A stretch of DNA of 64,000 nt from Prinia subflava (GCF_021018805.1 NC_086251.1:17527098-17591097), one strand, 5' to 3'; shown: positions 35,801 to 50,820, numbered from the stretch's first letter. The notes: generated by a model not told the origin, from the sequence alone. A program made the numbers and translations.

Positions 35801-38800
35801 TATTCTCTAAATATGCATCATGGAGGTGACTAATTGGTCTTGCATGGTTTGCTAAGCTGAGCTGTCAGACTCCTTATCATTTTGCAGTGCTGAAGTATGA
35901 TATAAAACAAGAATGCTGTCAAACTTGAGCAACTAGACTTGTACTGTATTGAACATTCAGCACGTCAGTGGATGAATTGTCTGTTGACCTTTTTATAGAC
36001 AGTTTTTGGCTTTACTGATCTGAAAACTATGAAAATCCTTATCTGCTTTGGTAGGTTGCTGCAAATGGCTGAAAACTGGTGTTGCATGTTCATGTTTTGA
36101 AAGTAAGACTTCTATGGACTGAACTTTCTTACCATGACCTGAAATGACTTGCAGAGTTAGGGATGAAGAGAAGATTATTCTGCTCTTTTCTGTTGCCATC
36201 ATCAAGCAAATTTTATCCATGGCAGTTTGACTGTCAGTCTTCAGTCGGAGATTGATGTTGTAAGCTAGTGGTGGTTGTTGCAGATGGTGTCTAATTTTGA
36301 GTGTGCATCTTCTAACTCTTCACCTCCTTTGAGTGCTGACAGTATTTCTGATGCTATGAAGGTGGAGTCTGAATTATTAGTAACAAAATGAACAGAGAGC
36401 ATCATGTGTAGATTTCAGATCTGAAACCAATCTTTGTGAGCTGCTGATTAGGGAAGTAAGCACTATAGTTACACTAGATGTGACATTATTCTGCGTGTGG
36501 TTAGTTCTAATATGTGTTTATGGCCATTGATAGAAATACAGAGTAGAAGAGCTATGATTCCTCTTTTGCAAAACAATAAAGCACATTTATCTTTTTTTTT
36601 ATATTGCTCTTAATAATTTAGGAATATTGTTAATGTTTCTGGAAAGAATTTTGGACACTGTAGATCAAAAACATCACACCAGATCAATTAAAATAGGCAG
36701 TAATGAAGGCATCAAATGCAGATCTGAACTGAGAAGCCTACAGTTTCTATGCAGTGGATGCTGAAGAGATTTGAAGAAAGCTTGTCCATTGTTGAACTAA
36801 TTACATGATCATGGAAATGGATGCAAAAAATATTTCTGTGAAAAGCTGACTCTTGGAAATTGAAGATGAAGTAGGGTTTCTTATTGAAATTTATCTCATA
36901 TTAATATTGACACAAAGGGCTGTTTTGCATTATTAGCCTTATCAATGCAATAATATTTTTGATAGAGAAAATATTGCTGAGAAACAAAGAGACTTTTTTC
37001 CTGTATTCACAAGAATAAACAAATAAATTACTCTCTACAATCTAAGAAAGAAATAGAAAAGTTTGACATATGTTTCATAGCAGGCAGTGGGCTCTTAAGC
37101 CTTCCAAAACAAACACAATCCAGAAGGAGAAGTCTGTTCATCTCAGTTTTGTGTTTCTGTCCAACAAGAAGAGAAACAGGAAAAGTAAGTTTGCTTTTAT
37201 GGTGTGGATCCTGCAGTTTTGGAACTCCTTTGTATGCTCATTTGTTCTCTCTGAATCATTCTTGCAAACAGGTGGGGAGCGCTTTCTTTTCTTGCAGGTT
37301 TTGGATTGAATTCAAGGCTCCAGGAAACCCAAGTCTCTTACGCGGGTGAATTTCAGAGCAGTTCAGCATAATTCTGTCCGGCTGCACAGAAGGAAAGCTG
37401 TGAGTCCCATGCTTTGTCGATAGTATTCCAAACACTACATTTCTTGACTCAAAGACTGTAAATCATCAGGTGATCGCTTCTGTTGAATCAGACTCCTCTA
37501 TATCCCAGACTATGCTCTCATACACATTTTATCCTGTTTTTCATGTAACTTGCCAATTTACATTTAGGACAAATCATTTAGGCAAACATCCCTTCTTGGC
37601 TCAGAGATTCCCGATGACAGAGAATTGCCTGCATCTGTTGAAAAGCTCTTTTTGTTGTTATATACTCAACATTGCTAGATGACAGTCTTCCTTTTCTAAG
37701 GGAAGAATCAAGGGGGGAAAGCCTACACTGCATACATCAGCAGCTGAAGCATTTCCCAGCTGAACACTAAGTTGGTTTGCTGAAAGATTTATGTTAAAAG
37801 TTTGGTTAAAATCGGTTTGACAGCCTTGTTTTTCATACTTAGTTTCAGTTCCCAGGAAATCAGTCCAGTTTTATCCCACACAAGTGAAAGTGGATCAGAT
37901 CAAGAAAAAATATAGATTGGACGTGAAAAGAGTGAGAGAAGCCTTTCATTGTATTAGAAATTGTTTGGGTTGTATGTAGCCACATTGGAGAGTCCCTTCA
38001 GCCTGTTCTCTAGCTTCTGTGGTGTACTTCAACTTTGCTGCATATCAAAAGGTTTAAATGATTTTTTTCTTTTATGATTTGTATAACACATAGTAAGTAC
38101 TGAGCGGTTTGCACGTTATGGCTTGAAGCTCCATCAAGCTATACCCTCGTTTGAACCAGCTTGTCATGGGTCACATTAATTCATTACATTTACACTGATT
38201 AGGGTGGCTGAGTAAAACTTGCAATGTTGTAATCAATAATGTGAAATCACTTTCCCTTCGAGCTGAATTGACAAGTATCACTAAGAGTTCACAATAAAAA
38301 TTTTGTACATTTTCTCTCATGTAACATAATATCCTGGATTCTTAAGTAGTAAAAAGAGGTTCCAGTGTATCTGACCTATAAAATCTTGATATTCAATTAA
38401 ACTTTTTTGCTGAAGGATTCCTTTGCAGATTATCACCATGACTTACTATGCCATTCTCAAAGCAAAGGCTTTTCTCAGCATACTCTCAACTCTTATGGAA
38501 GTAATGATTATCTCTGTGTTGTGCAATCTACTAAATTCCGTGGTCTTGGGAGATGATCTACCTTGACACCTTGATAAGCAATGCACTTTGACAATCTACT
38601 TTTACAGAAGCTAGGGGAGAATTCCTTGGGTTTAGAATTTGCATTGCTTTAACTTCTAAACTGAGAAGAGCAGGCTTGGGGTTTAGTTTGTTTTTTGTTC
38701 AGTTGGTTTGTTTTGGGGGTTTTTTTTGGTGTATGTTTGTGTTTTAGGTAAAAATGAGTATGTCTTAGGGTCCTAGCTTAGAAGTTTAAAAATCAGAGAA

Positions 38801-41454
38801 ATTGAAGCAATGATGGTTTGTGCTGGTTCCCACATTGGTAAATAAAGGGATAGGGTAGAAGTGCCTGAAAAAGCAAGTCAGAGCCAGAACTGTACATGAA
38901 TAGGTAAATAAAAAGGGTCTAAGGACACTTTCCCTGTATAAAGAGCAATGACTGTTTTACACTATGCAGTTACAACATCTAAGATTAGCCAGGACAAATC
39001 CTATTAAAATCTTAAATACACAACAAGCCTAGCCACCGTCTAGAGCAGTGTATAACAAAGCTCAGTATTTAATAACAATGTCAGGTTAAGTGCTAAGAAA
39101 GGGTGGAGTACAGGGCTATGGCATTGGTGAGGATTTTAAGTGCCTGCAGTCTGTGCACAAGTTCAATCACTCCTGCCTTTGCCATTCCCTGAAAACAAGG
39201 CATTTAAAACTCAGAGCCACATTTTGTGGTGTGAAAACAGTATTTGTTGAAACACTGAAAGTCAGAAACAATGCTTTTGTTGGCAGCCTTCTTGACATGT
39301 GCTTATTCAAAGCAGGGAAGAAACGGTGCGATACAGAGTACTGGAGAAACAGCTCCAGACTGATCTCCCTTGCGTTACTACTTCTCTTCATTCCAGTAAC
39401 TACAAAGAGTAAAACTACTCTTGACAAAAGTGCCACCACACTGTGCCCTGGTGGGTGTGCAGAGGATCTTCTTGTCCCCCTCTCATGGGAATGTTGTGAG
39501 ATTAAGGAGGAAAAGTGGAAGGAATGGTAACTGTAGGTAGTGTGCTGTACAATGGTAATGCTGCAACTTGAACTCCGGCCACAAATCCCAAACCAGATTT
39601 GCTTACAGCTCACTGTTTCTTGAAGGCGTTGCAGCTCTGGTTAAGGCGAGCTAAAAGAGTACTATGGAAATGGAATTGAGAGGGGCTGGGCTGAGCAGGA
39701 GATGTTATGGACAGACTGCTTCCTTCATGTATCACTACCATCATCTGCAAGATCACTGAGCTTAAAGACAAGGTTTGCCCTCTACAGTGAATAATGTATT
39801 TAGAGAGTTTTGCAGCTATCCCAATTATTGCCAATTGGTCCTTACATCCTCAACACCTGGAGTCTGACTAGCATAGCCTTGACTGCATTATTTGAGAATA
39901 GCTGTAAGTCTTCTCCTAGTGCTAGCAGGAAATGTAATCATCATAAGAACCACCAAATTGAAGTCTGGTTTGAAAATCTCTCTAATCAAGATGAAACTGC
40001 AGTAAAAATTCCTGGCAGCTGACATACATAAGGATGTGCAGCAATGCCCTGGAAGCAAAAGACTTGCAAGCCTATCTCATATTAAATAGGGAGTAAAAGG
40101 ATGCTATTTTACAGACCTGCTAATTGGATATCATAGCAAACTGTGTGCACTTGCCTGGCTGGCTTCTGGCATTTATTTCCCTCTGCAATTTCTGAGTACT
40201 GGTTGCCCATCCAAGGTTGATATCGTCAATAAGTAGAGTTATCAAAATCATGAATGAAACATTGAATGGCTTTATGTCCAGAACAGATAGTGATTTATAT
40301 GTTCATGCAAAGAACTAGAATGATCTGCGATAGCAGTACAATATATAATAATAACTTGCCATATTAATTTAATAAACTATTAAATTCTAGAATTTCTATC
40401 TTAGCAATTTCTCATTCTCTTAGGTATTAGTGCAAAATCTGTGCTGTTTGAATATGTCAGGTTTGGTTTTTTTTTTTTGGAGTGAAGAGCAGATTTTAGC
40501 ATGACAGTATTTTTAAACAAAATATTGAGCAAGTACACAGTCACAGAGATTGCCAAAAAGTTGTTCTGTTTAGTGCCAAAACACTAAATGAACAACTTCA
40601 AGTCAAGCATTGTCAAAAACAAAGACTAGCTTGTTCAACCATTATCTAAGAGAACAAGAACTACAGCAAAGAATTCAATTTTGTAGTTGGTTTCCACCCA
40701 GAAGTGCATATTTAATACTAAGCTGTGCTCTGCAGATAGGTGTCTAAAAGAAAATTTCTCATGTCCAGTAAGAACAAAGTAGAGAACTCTCATTTTATTT
40801 TAGCTGAGATTAATGCAAAGCTTTCTCTTGATAGTAACCATATCACCCATAACCACAAGGGTCCCAAATTTGGAATTCTTGTTCAGCCAAAATGTCTTGT
40901 AGCCAAAGGCCTACAAGGTTAAATCCATTTGTTTCTGCAGTGACTATAAAAAACAAAATTGCACTTTACCCAGAGAGGTCTCCTGGCTCATCTAATGGGG
41001 TTAGAAGAGTCATTTATTCCTGGTAGGTGTTGTTGTATACTAAGGAGTCTAAATACACTGAGCTGAGCACCAGCCTGCACGTATGAGGAGCATGCCAGTT
41101 TACACAGGGCTTCTGCGGGTGTCAGACAGCACCCTCTCCACAATGGAAGAGACAAATATTACTCTGTCTGTCACAGATCCTTGGAAACAACCCTGAAAGG
41201 CAAGAGCTTCAATCTTGGCTGACTAAACAGGGAGTAACACACCTAAAAGGGCACATTCTTACTGAGAGCTATGGTGCAGCAACAGCAGGAAATAAGCAGA
41301 GTCCTCAGAAATACGTGTTGCCAATGTGCACGTCACAGGTTCTTTCCATAATTATATTCTCTAAGATCAACATATTTCTACTTCATATTTGTATTTTGAA
41401 CAAAAACACTCTGGTCAGGTTAAAACCTCTGGACTCTGAAGCATATTCTCTCTA
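35801..41454. other. Intergenic, no gene seen
   Basis: Unique AT-rich DNA. Two overlapping opposite-strand frames near 39.1-39.6 kb (146 and 148 codons) have no domain, signal or codon bias that I recognise and are treated as chance. Confidence 0.5.
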
Positions 41455-41498
41455 TCAATATATTTCATTAGTTCAATTGAACTAATGAAATATATTGA
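41455..41498. repeat. Perfect 44-bp palindrome
   Basis: Two 22-base arms with no spacer, centred on TTCAATTGAA. The arm reads TCAATATATTTCATTAGTTC AA. It is AT-rich and can extrude as a cruciform. No known element is recognised around it. Confidence 0.95.
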
Positions 41499-42235
41499 CC
41501 CTATAGTCCTTGTAATTAATTATATCAAACTTCTGTGCAATTGTTAATTAATCTTGTGGTTTGTGATTGTTTGCTTGGCTGTTTGAGACCATGGATACCT
41601 GCAATGTGCAACATCCTGGTGACAAGATCATACATTTTGACATTTCAGAAATGTAGTACTTGAAATTCTGAAAATACTCAGGTGCTGTCCCAATGACATT
41701 CAGTCCAAATCAAGCCTTGGTTCCCAGCCCCATTTCCAACTTGTTAGGCAGGGATTTGGCTAAAAACTTCTGACTGTATCTCCTAGCAAGGCTATGGGGA
41801 GGCAACAAGACTCAGCAGCTGAAGAAGGGCAGAATCTCCCTTTAGCTCCTTTTCTGTGCTGACAAGTATTGAAGTAGGGATTCAAGGAGCAAAGCTAATG
41901 TGACAATGGAATGAGGATGCTGAGGCAGTTTGTATGAAAGGCTCCTTTGGTGCACAGAGGGGAAACGGGCAATTTTTAGAGTTAGTTGAGTCAGAAAATA
42001 AGGGAGGAAGATTTTGACCCTTCTCATCATTAATCATAATTAATTATTATGATACAAGTTAATACAAGCAAATAAAGATTAAAGATTAAATTTTGCATTT
42101 GCGTGAACTTAATGACTGATGGTTGTTGTTAGAGGTACTTATTCCGACAACTATTTGTTTCAACAACCAGCTTCTAGATCATTTGTTTGTATCTGCCATC
42201 TTTGGGAGTTATAGAATGTTTGTCTACTTTTATTT

Positions 42236-42296
42236 CACAGAATCACAGAATCAATTAGATTGGAAAAGGCCTCTGAGATCATTGAGTCCAACCTAC
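42236..42296 (-). mobile_element. CR1 LINE 3' tip fragment
   Basis: Short reverse copy of the CR1 3' end: CACAGAATCACAGAATCA, then GGAAAAGGCCTCTGAGATCA and GAGTCCAACC. Confidence 0.85.
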
Positions 42297-45200
42297 TTGT
42301 TTGTTTTTCCATATTTGTTCAAGATGCCAGCTGGGAAGTGGCTTCTGCTAAGTTTAGAAAGTAACACCTACCCTACTGTAGGAAAAAAATTATGTTACAT
42401 TTCTAACATGATTGTTACATTGGGGAAATGATTGAAAGTGATGGTTTTCACGCTGTGATGCCATTTGGGGATTACGTAGGATATTCAGGTTTAATGCTGT
42501 TTAAGAGGAAAACAGGATTTCCCAGTTCAAGATCAAAATGAAAGAAGAGGAGGAGCACAGCAGAGATTTCCAAGTCAAAAGGTGAATTTCCTGAAAGTGT
42601 TACACATTTCCACTCAATTAAGGACAGGGATGCTGGAGTACTTAGTGTTTCACCTCTGTCTCTTGCTTTGTGTAGCAACAAGTAGTGCAAAGGATTGGAA
42701 GGAGAGCTCTAATCACCCAAACCGTGAGGCAACAGGAAAAACTGCCTCAAGGTACATCGACCCTGCAGATCTGTTGCTGAAGGAGAAAAAAAAAATCCAT
42801 CTGGGTCTCAAATAAGACAAAGTGAATATGTAAACCTTAGATGAATTCTGTTTTCTTATAAAAGCATAGATAAGTATTGCATGGAAATGCAATTTTTCAT
42901 ATGAATGGTAGGATGACAGTAGATTTTTCCAGAACTCTTAAGATTTCTGATTTCATCTGCTGTTTGATTATATAGATGAAGTAAAAAGGGCAGTGTCATG
43001 GACCAGCTAATATTGGCTTTTTCTGCCAGGTCAGACCCTCTGGCTCCCCTGTGAAACTGTTTCCTGAGACATTTGCTGATTTTGTTTAATATATCTCATG
43101 ATTCATCAGACTTCCAGAGGTATCTGACCACTGCAGTAGCTCTTCAGCCATCCAGGCAACATTCAGCAACCTTTGCAAAGTTGCTGCCCCTGAAGCCATT
43201 ACTGAATTTTTACAGAGAGTGACTTAGAGGAAATTCTGTTGCCAGTATTTAATTAGTTTTTATATTATGTAGTAGTGTAAGATAAAAATAAGATAAAGAT
43301 ATTTATAATGTGCATTAGTCCTTTGGGAAGAATGAAAAAGTCTCTCTATAAGAGAAAAAAAAGTAAGTCAAACTAGGATCTGAGGTCAGTTAAACTTTTG
43401 AGTTAGACCTGGTGGAGTAATTATTAGCCAACTTGATTTTTAATGAATGAGCATAAACCCACAGGCTTTGATATATAAGCACATAGCATTAGATTTGCAT
43501 TTAACCTGTTCTGTAGAGAGGAGTGCTCATTATATCAGTGTATAGACAAATTTTAAACGAGATATAATGCTTTAGGTGAGATAGGAATCCTTTATCCCAA
43601 ATTCAGTGAACAGCTAGCTATAAAAGATCCATATTTCTTGTAAATTATGTCCCTAAATGGGATCACATTGGTCCCTTAAATGAGGTTTCAGAACAGAGCT
43701 TGTGCTGCACTTCAGTCTCACACTTAAACTCGCTAAATACTTAAGTTAAAGCAAGAATTCAAGCTGGGTATTTATTCTTTGTTATCTATCCATGGTAATT
43801 TAATTTAAGCCAATGAGAACAAGTATCTGTTATTTGAAAACCCTTGACAGTCCTACTATTGACAGTCTTCTATTACTGTTCTGGTACAAATTCTCCCTAA
43901 ACCTCTGAAAATTTGACATAAATTTAAATAAATATTTGTATCAAATGTCTCATGGGGAGCCATTGTTTGGATGCACCTAACTGGAAAATTTCTGTTCTGT
44001 TACCAAAAATTAGTAGAGGTAAATAATTGGGTGCTGTGAGCCAGCCCTCTTCTACATACTTCTGTGGCGCTCTCGATTTGAGTTGGGTTCATGATGTGCT
44101 AGATGAGAGGAGCACACAGCCACTGGTGCTCCCTGGAAAGGAGATGTTAAACTGGGATTCTCTGCCCTCCACTGAGGCCACTCAGATGTACACCTGAACG
44201 TTAACACCGAAACCATAATTTACATCTTCCAAAAGCCTGAGAAAGTTTGGATGTGGATCCCCCTCTTTTCTCCTGCCTCTGGTTACAAACTGGGCTTTGC
44301 CTGTTCCACATTTTTGGCAGGCAAAGGGCTGTTATTTTACAATACATGACTCAGACCTATGTCTAGTAAAAAGGAAATGGCAATTTAGGGAAGATGGCCC
44401 AGTACAGCAACAATGGCCTGAGAAAAATGAAGGTGTTGGATGACCTAAAGCCGGTCTTGAGAAGGTGACTGTGGAAGGTGGTATGAAGTCATGGACATAT
44501 AAAGAGAAGCTGAAGTGCTGTCCTTATATATATATTTGTAAGTACAAATATCTTGGTCTCAGACCAAACCTCTGCTCTACTAGGTGAGTAGTTATGGGGT
44601 AAAATATTTCCACAGTGATCTGCAGCAAAAGAACAAAACAACAGACAGAGAAACAGGCACAAGTAATAATGTATAGGAAAAAGTAGAAAGGATGGAAGCC
44701 GGATATAGTACAACATACAAATAGTGCAGATCTTTGAGTAAATATTAGCAACTAATTACTGCAGATACTCATCCAGGTCAAGGAGAGTGGATATGTGTGT
44801 GCAATCATTTGATCTGTTCAGCCATTACACACCTGTTCTCTTGGAGGCATTCCACGGACTGGAAGGACCAAGTGCAAGACTGAAATGCCAAAACACCCTG
44901 CCACAGCCCATTCTGCTGGGCTCACAGCATTGCACAAGGCGATCATAAAACGAGAACTTCATGAAAGCATGTGCAAGATGGAAATACCCTGGAGGGAAAA
45001 CGTCTGCCCCCTCAGAACATTTACCTTCAAGATGTTACAGTTAAGGCTGGGACTAGGTCAAGGAGGGAAATGAGCTGCATTTTAAACCTCTGTACCCTCC
45101 AGTTATTTGTGTTCAATCAGTCACTCACAGCTAATGTTTCTCCTTCTTTTATCTCTGTTATGACAGACCCAAGCTACACAAGACATTCTATTTGTAGAAA

Positions 45201-45982
45201 CATCTCTTTAGGGCATGAGAAGGTCCATGAGAACCTCCTTCAAGCTGCATCCACTGTGTGGTGGTGCTGATGGCAGAGGCTTTCAGTTGCTGCTTACACT
45301 GACAGACACCATATAGAGCTACTTCAGCAGTCATGGCAACAGAAAGCAGTGTTCAGAGCAGAGAATGGTCTTGATAATGATGCTTTTAAATTTTTTCAAT
45401 AATGCTCTTTAGAGCAGATTTAACAGTGCCACAGAGATCACCAGGAAGGAAGAAGTGACTTGGCTGGAAAGAGGAAGGAGAAGAACATGGTAGCAATGAA
45501 AAAGGCTGGAAACTAGCTGGTTTTATACTGGGATGGGAAAGGAGATGTTCACCAGTGACCAGCCAGCTCTGATAATACCTTTTGATGGTAAAGACTAATT
45601 ATGAGAATGGCTCATAAAGAAATAACTCATCTCCCCCTATATACAGAGATACAGTCAGAGGTCACCTTTAGGTGTATGGGATCCTTGTTCTGCTTGGTGG
45701 CTTTCTGAAATACTGTATCAGTTTTAGGATTAAATAGACATCCCTGTTCCATGTCAACACGGGTCTTTATTTTGCTGTCAGTCCTGTGTCTATGCAGATG
45801 GGTGATGGATTGTACATAGATCTCTGGGAGGAAGTTGAGATTGTTTACCCCTTTGGAATCTGCAGCAATCCCCAAGTAAGGCTCCCAGTAATGAAAAGGT
45901 GCTAGACCTTAACAGAAATGTAACACTCTCCAGTTCAATTATGACCAGCATCCCTGTGATTTCATAGTTGCGCTTTTCCGAG
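42297..45982. other. Intergenic, no gene seen
   Basis: No coding or RNA gene recognised. A short TATATATATA run occurs near 44527. The rest is ordinary AT-rich sequence. Confidence 0.5.
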
Positions 45983-46303
45983 TTAAAGTCTCACAGCAAG
46001 CAGCTCCTCCCAAAACTCAGGTCCAAAGCCCAAAGCTATTGGATAAACCAGTTTTACCTTCCCAAGGGTGCAGGGCTGTGTTGTATTTCTGTGTTTGCCA
46101 TGCAGAGGAGCAGAGAAAACTGTCAGCCCATTACCTGACACACCATCTAGTGACAGGTTCCAGCTGTCCTGGAGGTTGTGGAGCTCACCTGTAACAGCTA
46201 CCCATCTGGGCAAACTTTGGATTTTATGTGTGCACCCAGTGAGGAGGGAAAGCAGCACCACCAGTAATGGGAAGGGAGAAAGCAGAAAAAACCCTTGAAG
46301 CAC
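45983..46303 (-). other. Unassigned 106-codon frame with a signal-like N-terminus
   Basis: Begins MLQGFFLLSPFPLLVVLLSL followed by LTGC, which looks like a secretory signal, and has two N-x-S/T sites (NLS, NTT). No family is recognised, there is no visible promoter and no splice pattern. It may well be a chance frame. Confidence 0.15.
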
Positions 46304-49300
46304 GTAAGCCCTTCATTGAGTCATTGGTTTTGTTAATGTGCTGAAATCTCTCTAAAAAGATGGAAGTTTTGCTGCCTCACAGATATTGTCATTTCAACTG
46401 ATTTGGGGGGATAGATTGACTGTTTGGCCATTTGCATGTTAGAATTGCAGCCAAAAGCAGAAGAGATACAAAGCCAGAGCTGCATGGACACCTCATAGAT
46501 AATTATAATGGGATGAGGTATAGAGGAAAAGGTGTCAACTATTACATAGGAACTGGTTAACCAATTTTAACATCTTAGAAAACAAAAGCAAACTCCCTTA
46601 CTCTTCCCTCTGACACACTAATGTGTGAGCTCATATTCTCGATCTAGCCAATAAAAATATTACCAGTGTGTGGAAAATTTAAGAGTAGTACTTCCCTTTA
46701 AAGAGATCATAGAAACAATAATAAAGAAGTACAGTACACATGTACAAAACCCATAAATGTTACAATAAAGGGCTTGAGATAGGTGGATGTATATATCAGG
46801 AGAAATCAAACAAGAAACTGTTTAAAAGGGGACTTATAAGAAGGAGAAGGAAAAAAATGTCTGGCATTAACTGAGCAAGTACCAATCAGAAAATTGCCTG
46901 GTTTAAAATAAATTAAAAAGAGAATTTCATTTTTAAAGGAAAATGCACACTGAGGAAGGAAAAAGGGTAAAAAGATCAGTAATACTTCCTTTGGGAACAG
47001 ACCTAATGGAAGTGGTTTTTGAAAGACATTATTTCCATGCTAACAGGAAGTGAAGACATACTAAAACCAAATATATACAATAATGTTCAGGAGTAAAGAT
47101 GATAGTTACAGTTATTATTCTTTTTCCTTTACAGGCTTTCAGAATCCTTCATTCATCCAAACCTTTGACTTGTTTAATTTTGAAGTACACAGCTGTTCGA
47201 GGTTTGCATTTCTTTCTTTTAATATTAAATGCTATTATAATTTAGTGCAATTGCATGCCAGTGCTATGAATGCCCACTACTAGTAGCTCTGACTTTAGTA
47301 CTGTGTAACATTAAAAATGGACTTTTATTACCCACTTGGAACTTAAATTCTCAACCTGTTGCTCATTTCATGTACCTTGTAAAAGCCAAATTCCTTGGCT
47401 TTACTTTTGAGTTTGAACACGTGCTACTGAAGGAAGCTTTCCGTTTGAGAGCATCTCTGAAAGTCCAACTCACAGGTTCAAAAAAATGAATATTCTCAGC
47501 CAAGTTCAACAAGAGTTTCCCTCCCCATCAGTGGAACATACTATTCCTGCACTAGGATATGAATACAAATACTTCCTTGCAGTCAGGAAACCTCACAATT
47601 CTCTGTCTGAGGTGAACACTGAACCACAAACCTCAAAGGAACCTAAACTCTCCAGTGACTGGAACATCCTGATGTAACGATTCAACACTGTCTAGGCTTT
47701 CATGAGAACTTAATAAGGTATGTGCTGTAGGTTATTTTTCAGGTATGATAGAAAAATCTGCACTCTTTTGTTCACCTCTGTGACACTTTCCCCTTTATTC
47801 ACTTTAAAGTAGGAACCATTGCTGCAAGAAAATTCATGCAGTGAGTGGAAAACAACGTTTCCAGCAGATATGTATCAAAGATATGTAAGGGGTGTCAAAT
47901 TAACATTTTCAGTACATCTTCCTCCCTGACAGACATTTATGAAAATGAGAATGGGGAAAAAAAGTAATTTATCTTGAAGTTTTTTTCTTTTCATTTCCTT
48001 TGGATCTGTGTTTTTTGAAAGTGCATTCACATTAGCTCACAAAGCCATTTTTATCTTTAAAACTGTTTCAGATGAGAAATCTTTTAATTGTGTTATTGCA
48101 TACTAAACCTAAAAAAAGTAAGAGAGCAGAACTTTTGCTTGCTCTGCATTTATTTTATGTCTTTTGATCTTGTCTCTGTCCTGGTGACGATATTAGTCTG
48201 AAACCTGTGGTGAAATGGCAGGGTGAGAAAGAAGATTTAGCTCTTTGAAATTATTGTGGTCAAATTTGTGTTACACCCTCTGTGATCTGATAACAACAAA
48301 TCTAACATGTAAATCTTTGCAGAGACATATACATTCAGATAATCCATTTATTTGCAGATTTGAACAAATATTGGCAGAAGCAACTTCATACCTGTGGGTA
48401 ATGACCCACCACAGTGATGACAGATCACAGCCCTAACTAGAGCTGTGCATGAAAACGCTGGATGTGCAGAGCTTGGTGCCATTTCTCCTGCAGTGTAATG
48501 TGTTTTCTTCTTTTGCATTTGAATTGATCAAGACAGAGGAATGACACTGATCTTCCTGGGCTGGGTGTCAGAAGCTGCTTCTCAATGCTGCTTTTTAATG
48601 GTGTTTGCTACAGAGTGGTGTAACCTCATGGGGAGCTATGCTGACATGTTCCAGTCAGATTCGAGGTAGGCTGAATGATGTTCTGGAGGTGCTTCTCTCT
48701 ACTCTCAGTAGAGGAGAACCTTGAAACTCACTGCTGGATTTAAGATACCCAGTGAGTGCATTTCACACTCCGAGTTTTTCACCTCCTTGGATTCCATTTT
48801 GGCTAGGTTGCTACAGGCTAGGTGTGAGAGGTTTTGTTAGATCAGTGTAAACCAGCACGCTGTGAATACCCACCTGAAATCTGCTTTTTGGTTTATAACT
48901 GGAATAATGCATCCAGTTTTGTAGATGCTAGATATGATATGATGCAGTAACATTTTTGTAATAGCAATGGTCTGAAGATATTTGTAGTAAATCTTTTGGG
49001 TAATGACCTTAAGAACAGACATAAGTATAAAAACTCTTGGGTTTAATAGGTTACTCTTCTGCTGGTAGCAGTTTGGATACTTGCAGGTTCCTAAATTACT
49101 TATAATATCATCCTGCTTTCAATCTGACTTTTCATTCTAGAGTTCTATCCCCGAAAAGGTGTTGAGTCTGAGATGGACCATATCATTACAGTTCAACAGA
49201 AGAAAAGAGAGGGAAACTGTTTTGGTTTTTTTAGAAGAGATACTGCCCTCTAAGTTCACCTCTGTGTTCACCCCTCCCTCAGTAAATCTTGCGTGCCTGC

Positions 49301-50820
49301 TTGATGAGGAGCCACAGGCTTTAGTGTATCTGATCTCCAGAGTGTATTTTGTAGGTGTGATGCCAACGTGCAGGTGTGCACACCTCAAAGCAAGGACCTT
49401 CTTGGTTTATTCTGATCTATACAAGGATTGCTACTGGAAGAACTAGTCAGGAATATTATGCCAGGATAAATTTGCTAAAAACGTCTTTCTAGCAACCAGT
49501 CAGCTCCAAAAAAGAAACATCTCTCCACCTCCATCTCTTCACCCCACAAAAAGAAGAAGCTTTACATCTACTCAGTCTTTTGGCCAGCAAAGGACCTTAA
49601 TGTCAAAACCAGCAAGCAAATACACTGCAAGTTGATTTTCTCCCCTTTATTTTTATTTTCCCTTTTTTTAAATCCAGATTTGGGGTGAACTCTTCCTCCA
49701 TAATAACTTTTCCTTTTAAAAATAAGGAAGGTATGTGTTGTTTTAATACATCTCCAATTATATTCCTTAGCTTGCTGAAACAAAATTAAAATTATAACTT
49801 CTATGATGACAGTGAATCAATTTTTCTACCCTGTGTAGGGAGGATATGGAGGCTAATGTCCTCCCAATGCCATTGACTTAGGGCTGCTAAAGGAAGTCTT
49901 GTGAAGGAAAGTCTGCTCTTATCACTTGGCATTTCTGACTTGCTAATCTGATTTCAAAGGAAAATTGTTTATAGGAGTTCCTGGTTCAAATCCTCCTCCT
50001 TGCTAAAGTTGATGTCAAAGCATGTGCAACAGTAACTGGATGAGCAAGTCAAGCTTGTTGAGTTCAGATCCAGAAATGCTAACAATTTACTGATTTAGCA
50101 GCTCCCAGATGCAAGTTAATAACCAGAGAAATAGGAACCCATTCAAACTTAATGGGTCAGACAATCTGACTTTTTCCTGTACTGGTGCTGAAATCCAGCT
50201 CTGGGTGATGTCCTAAATCAACAAAACTCTGGGTCAGTTATTATATTTGTTTGATGTCCCTGGCTACATGAACAAATAAACAAAACAGCCTGCATTTTCT
50301 CCCCCTTCAAACCCTCCCTTTACTTCCCGTGGCTACTTACATGATTTTACTACCCACCCTGTGTCTCTTGCAGCATAGGCTGACCAAACAGGTGCTATGG
50401 TGAACAAGGAATGCAGCTCAGGCTACTTTCTGTGTGCCCAGTCAGCCCCTTCCTGATAGCAAGTAGGGGAGTATCAGCAGTGATAGTCTGTGCTCAAACA
50501 CATCATACCCACTTGAGGAAATCATGGGAGTGGGCACAAGCTACCTGGTACCCTTCACAGGGTCACGTGAGAGAGAAGGTGATGAGCCCATCACACACTG
50601 AACAGAATTGTTAGCATTTTCCAGATGCTTCCCTTGTGCCCCAAATCAAGCCTCCAGTTCAGTTTTAAAAGTGTATTTCTGACAACATATAAAATGTATT
50701 ACAGGAACTGTAGTCACAGAAGACACAAGTTTTCCTGAGTTTTCAGGTTTTTATAATTTTTTTTAACCAGCTGTATAAAGCCATCTCTCTGAAGTATTGA
50801 CTCAGCTTTTTCAAATACTG
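46304..50820. other. Intergenic, no gene seen
   Basis: AT-rich sequence without recognisable genes or element ends. Confidence 0.5.

Noticed and set aside
39090..39613. Two opposite overlapping frames of 146 and 148 codons
   Set aside because: No domain, no compositional bias and no splice or promoter context. They are within chance for this length of DNA.
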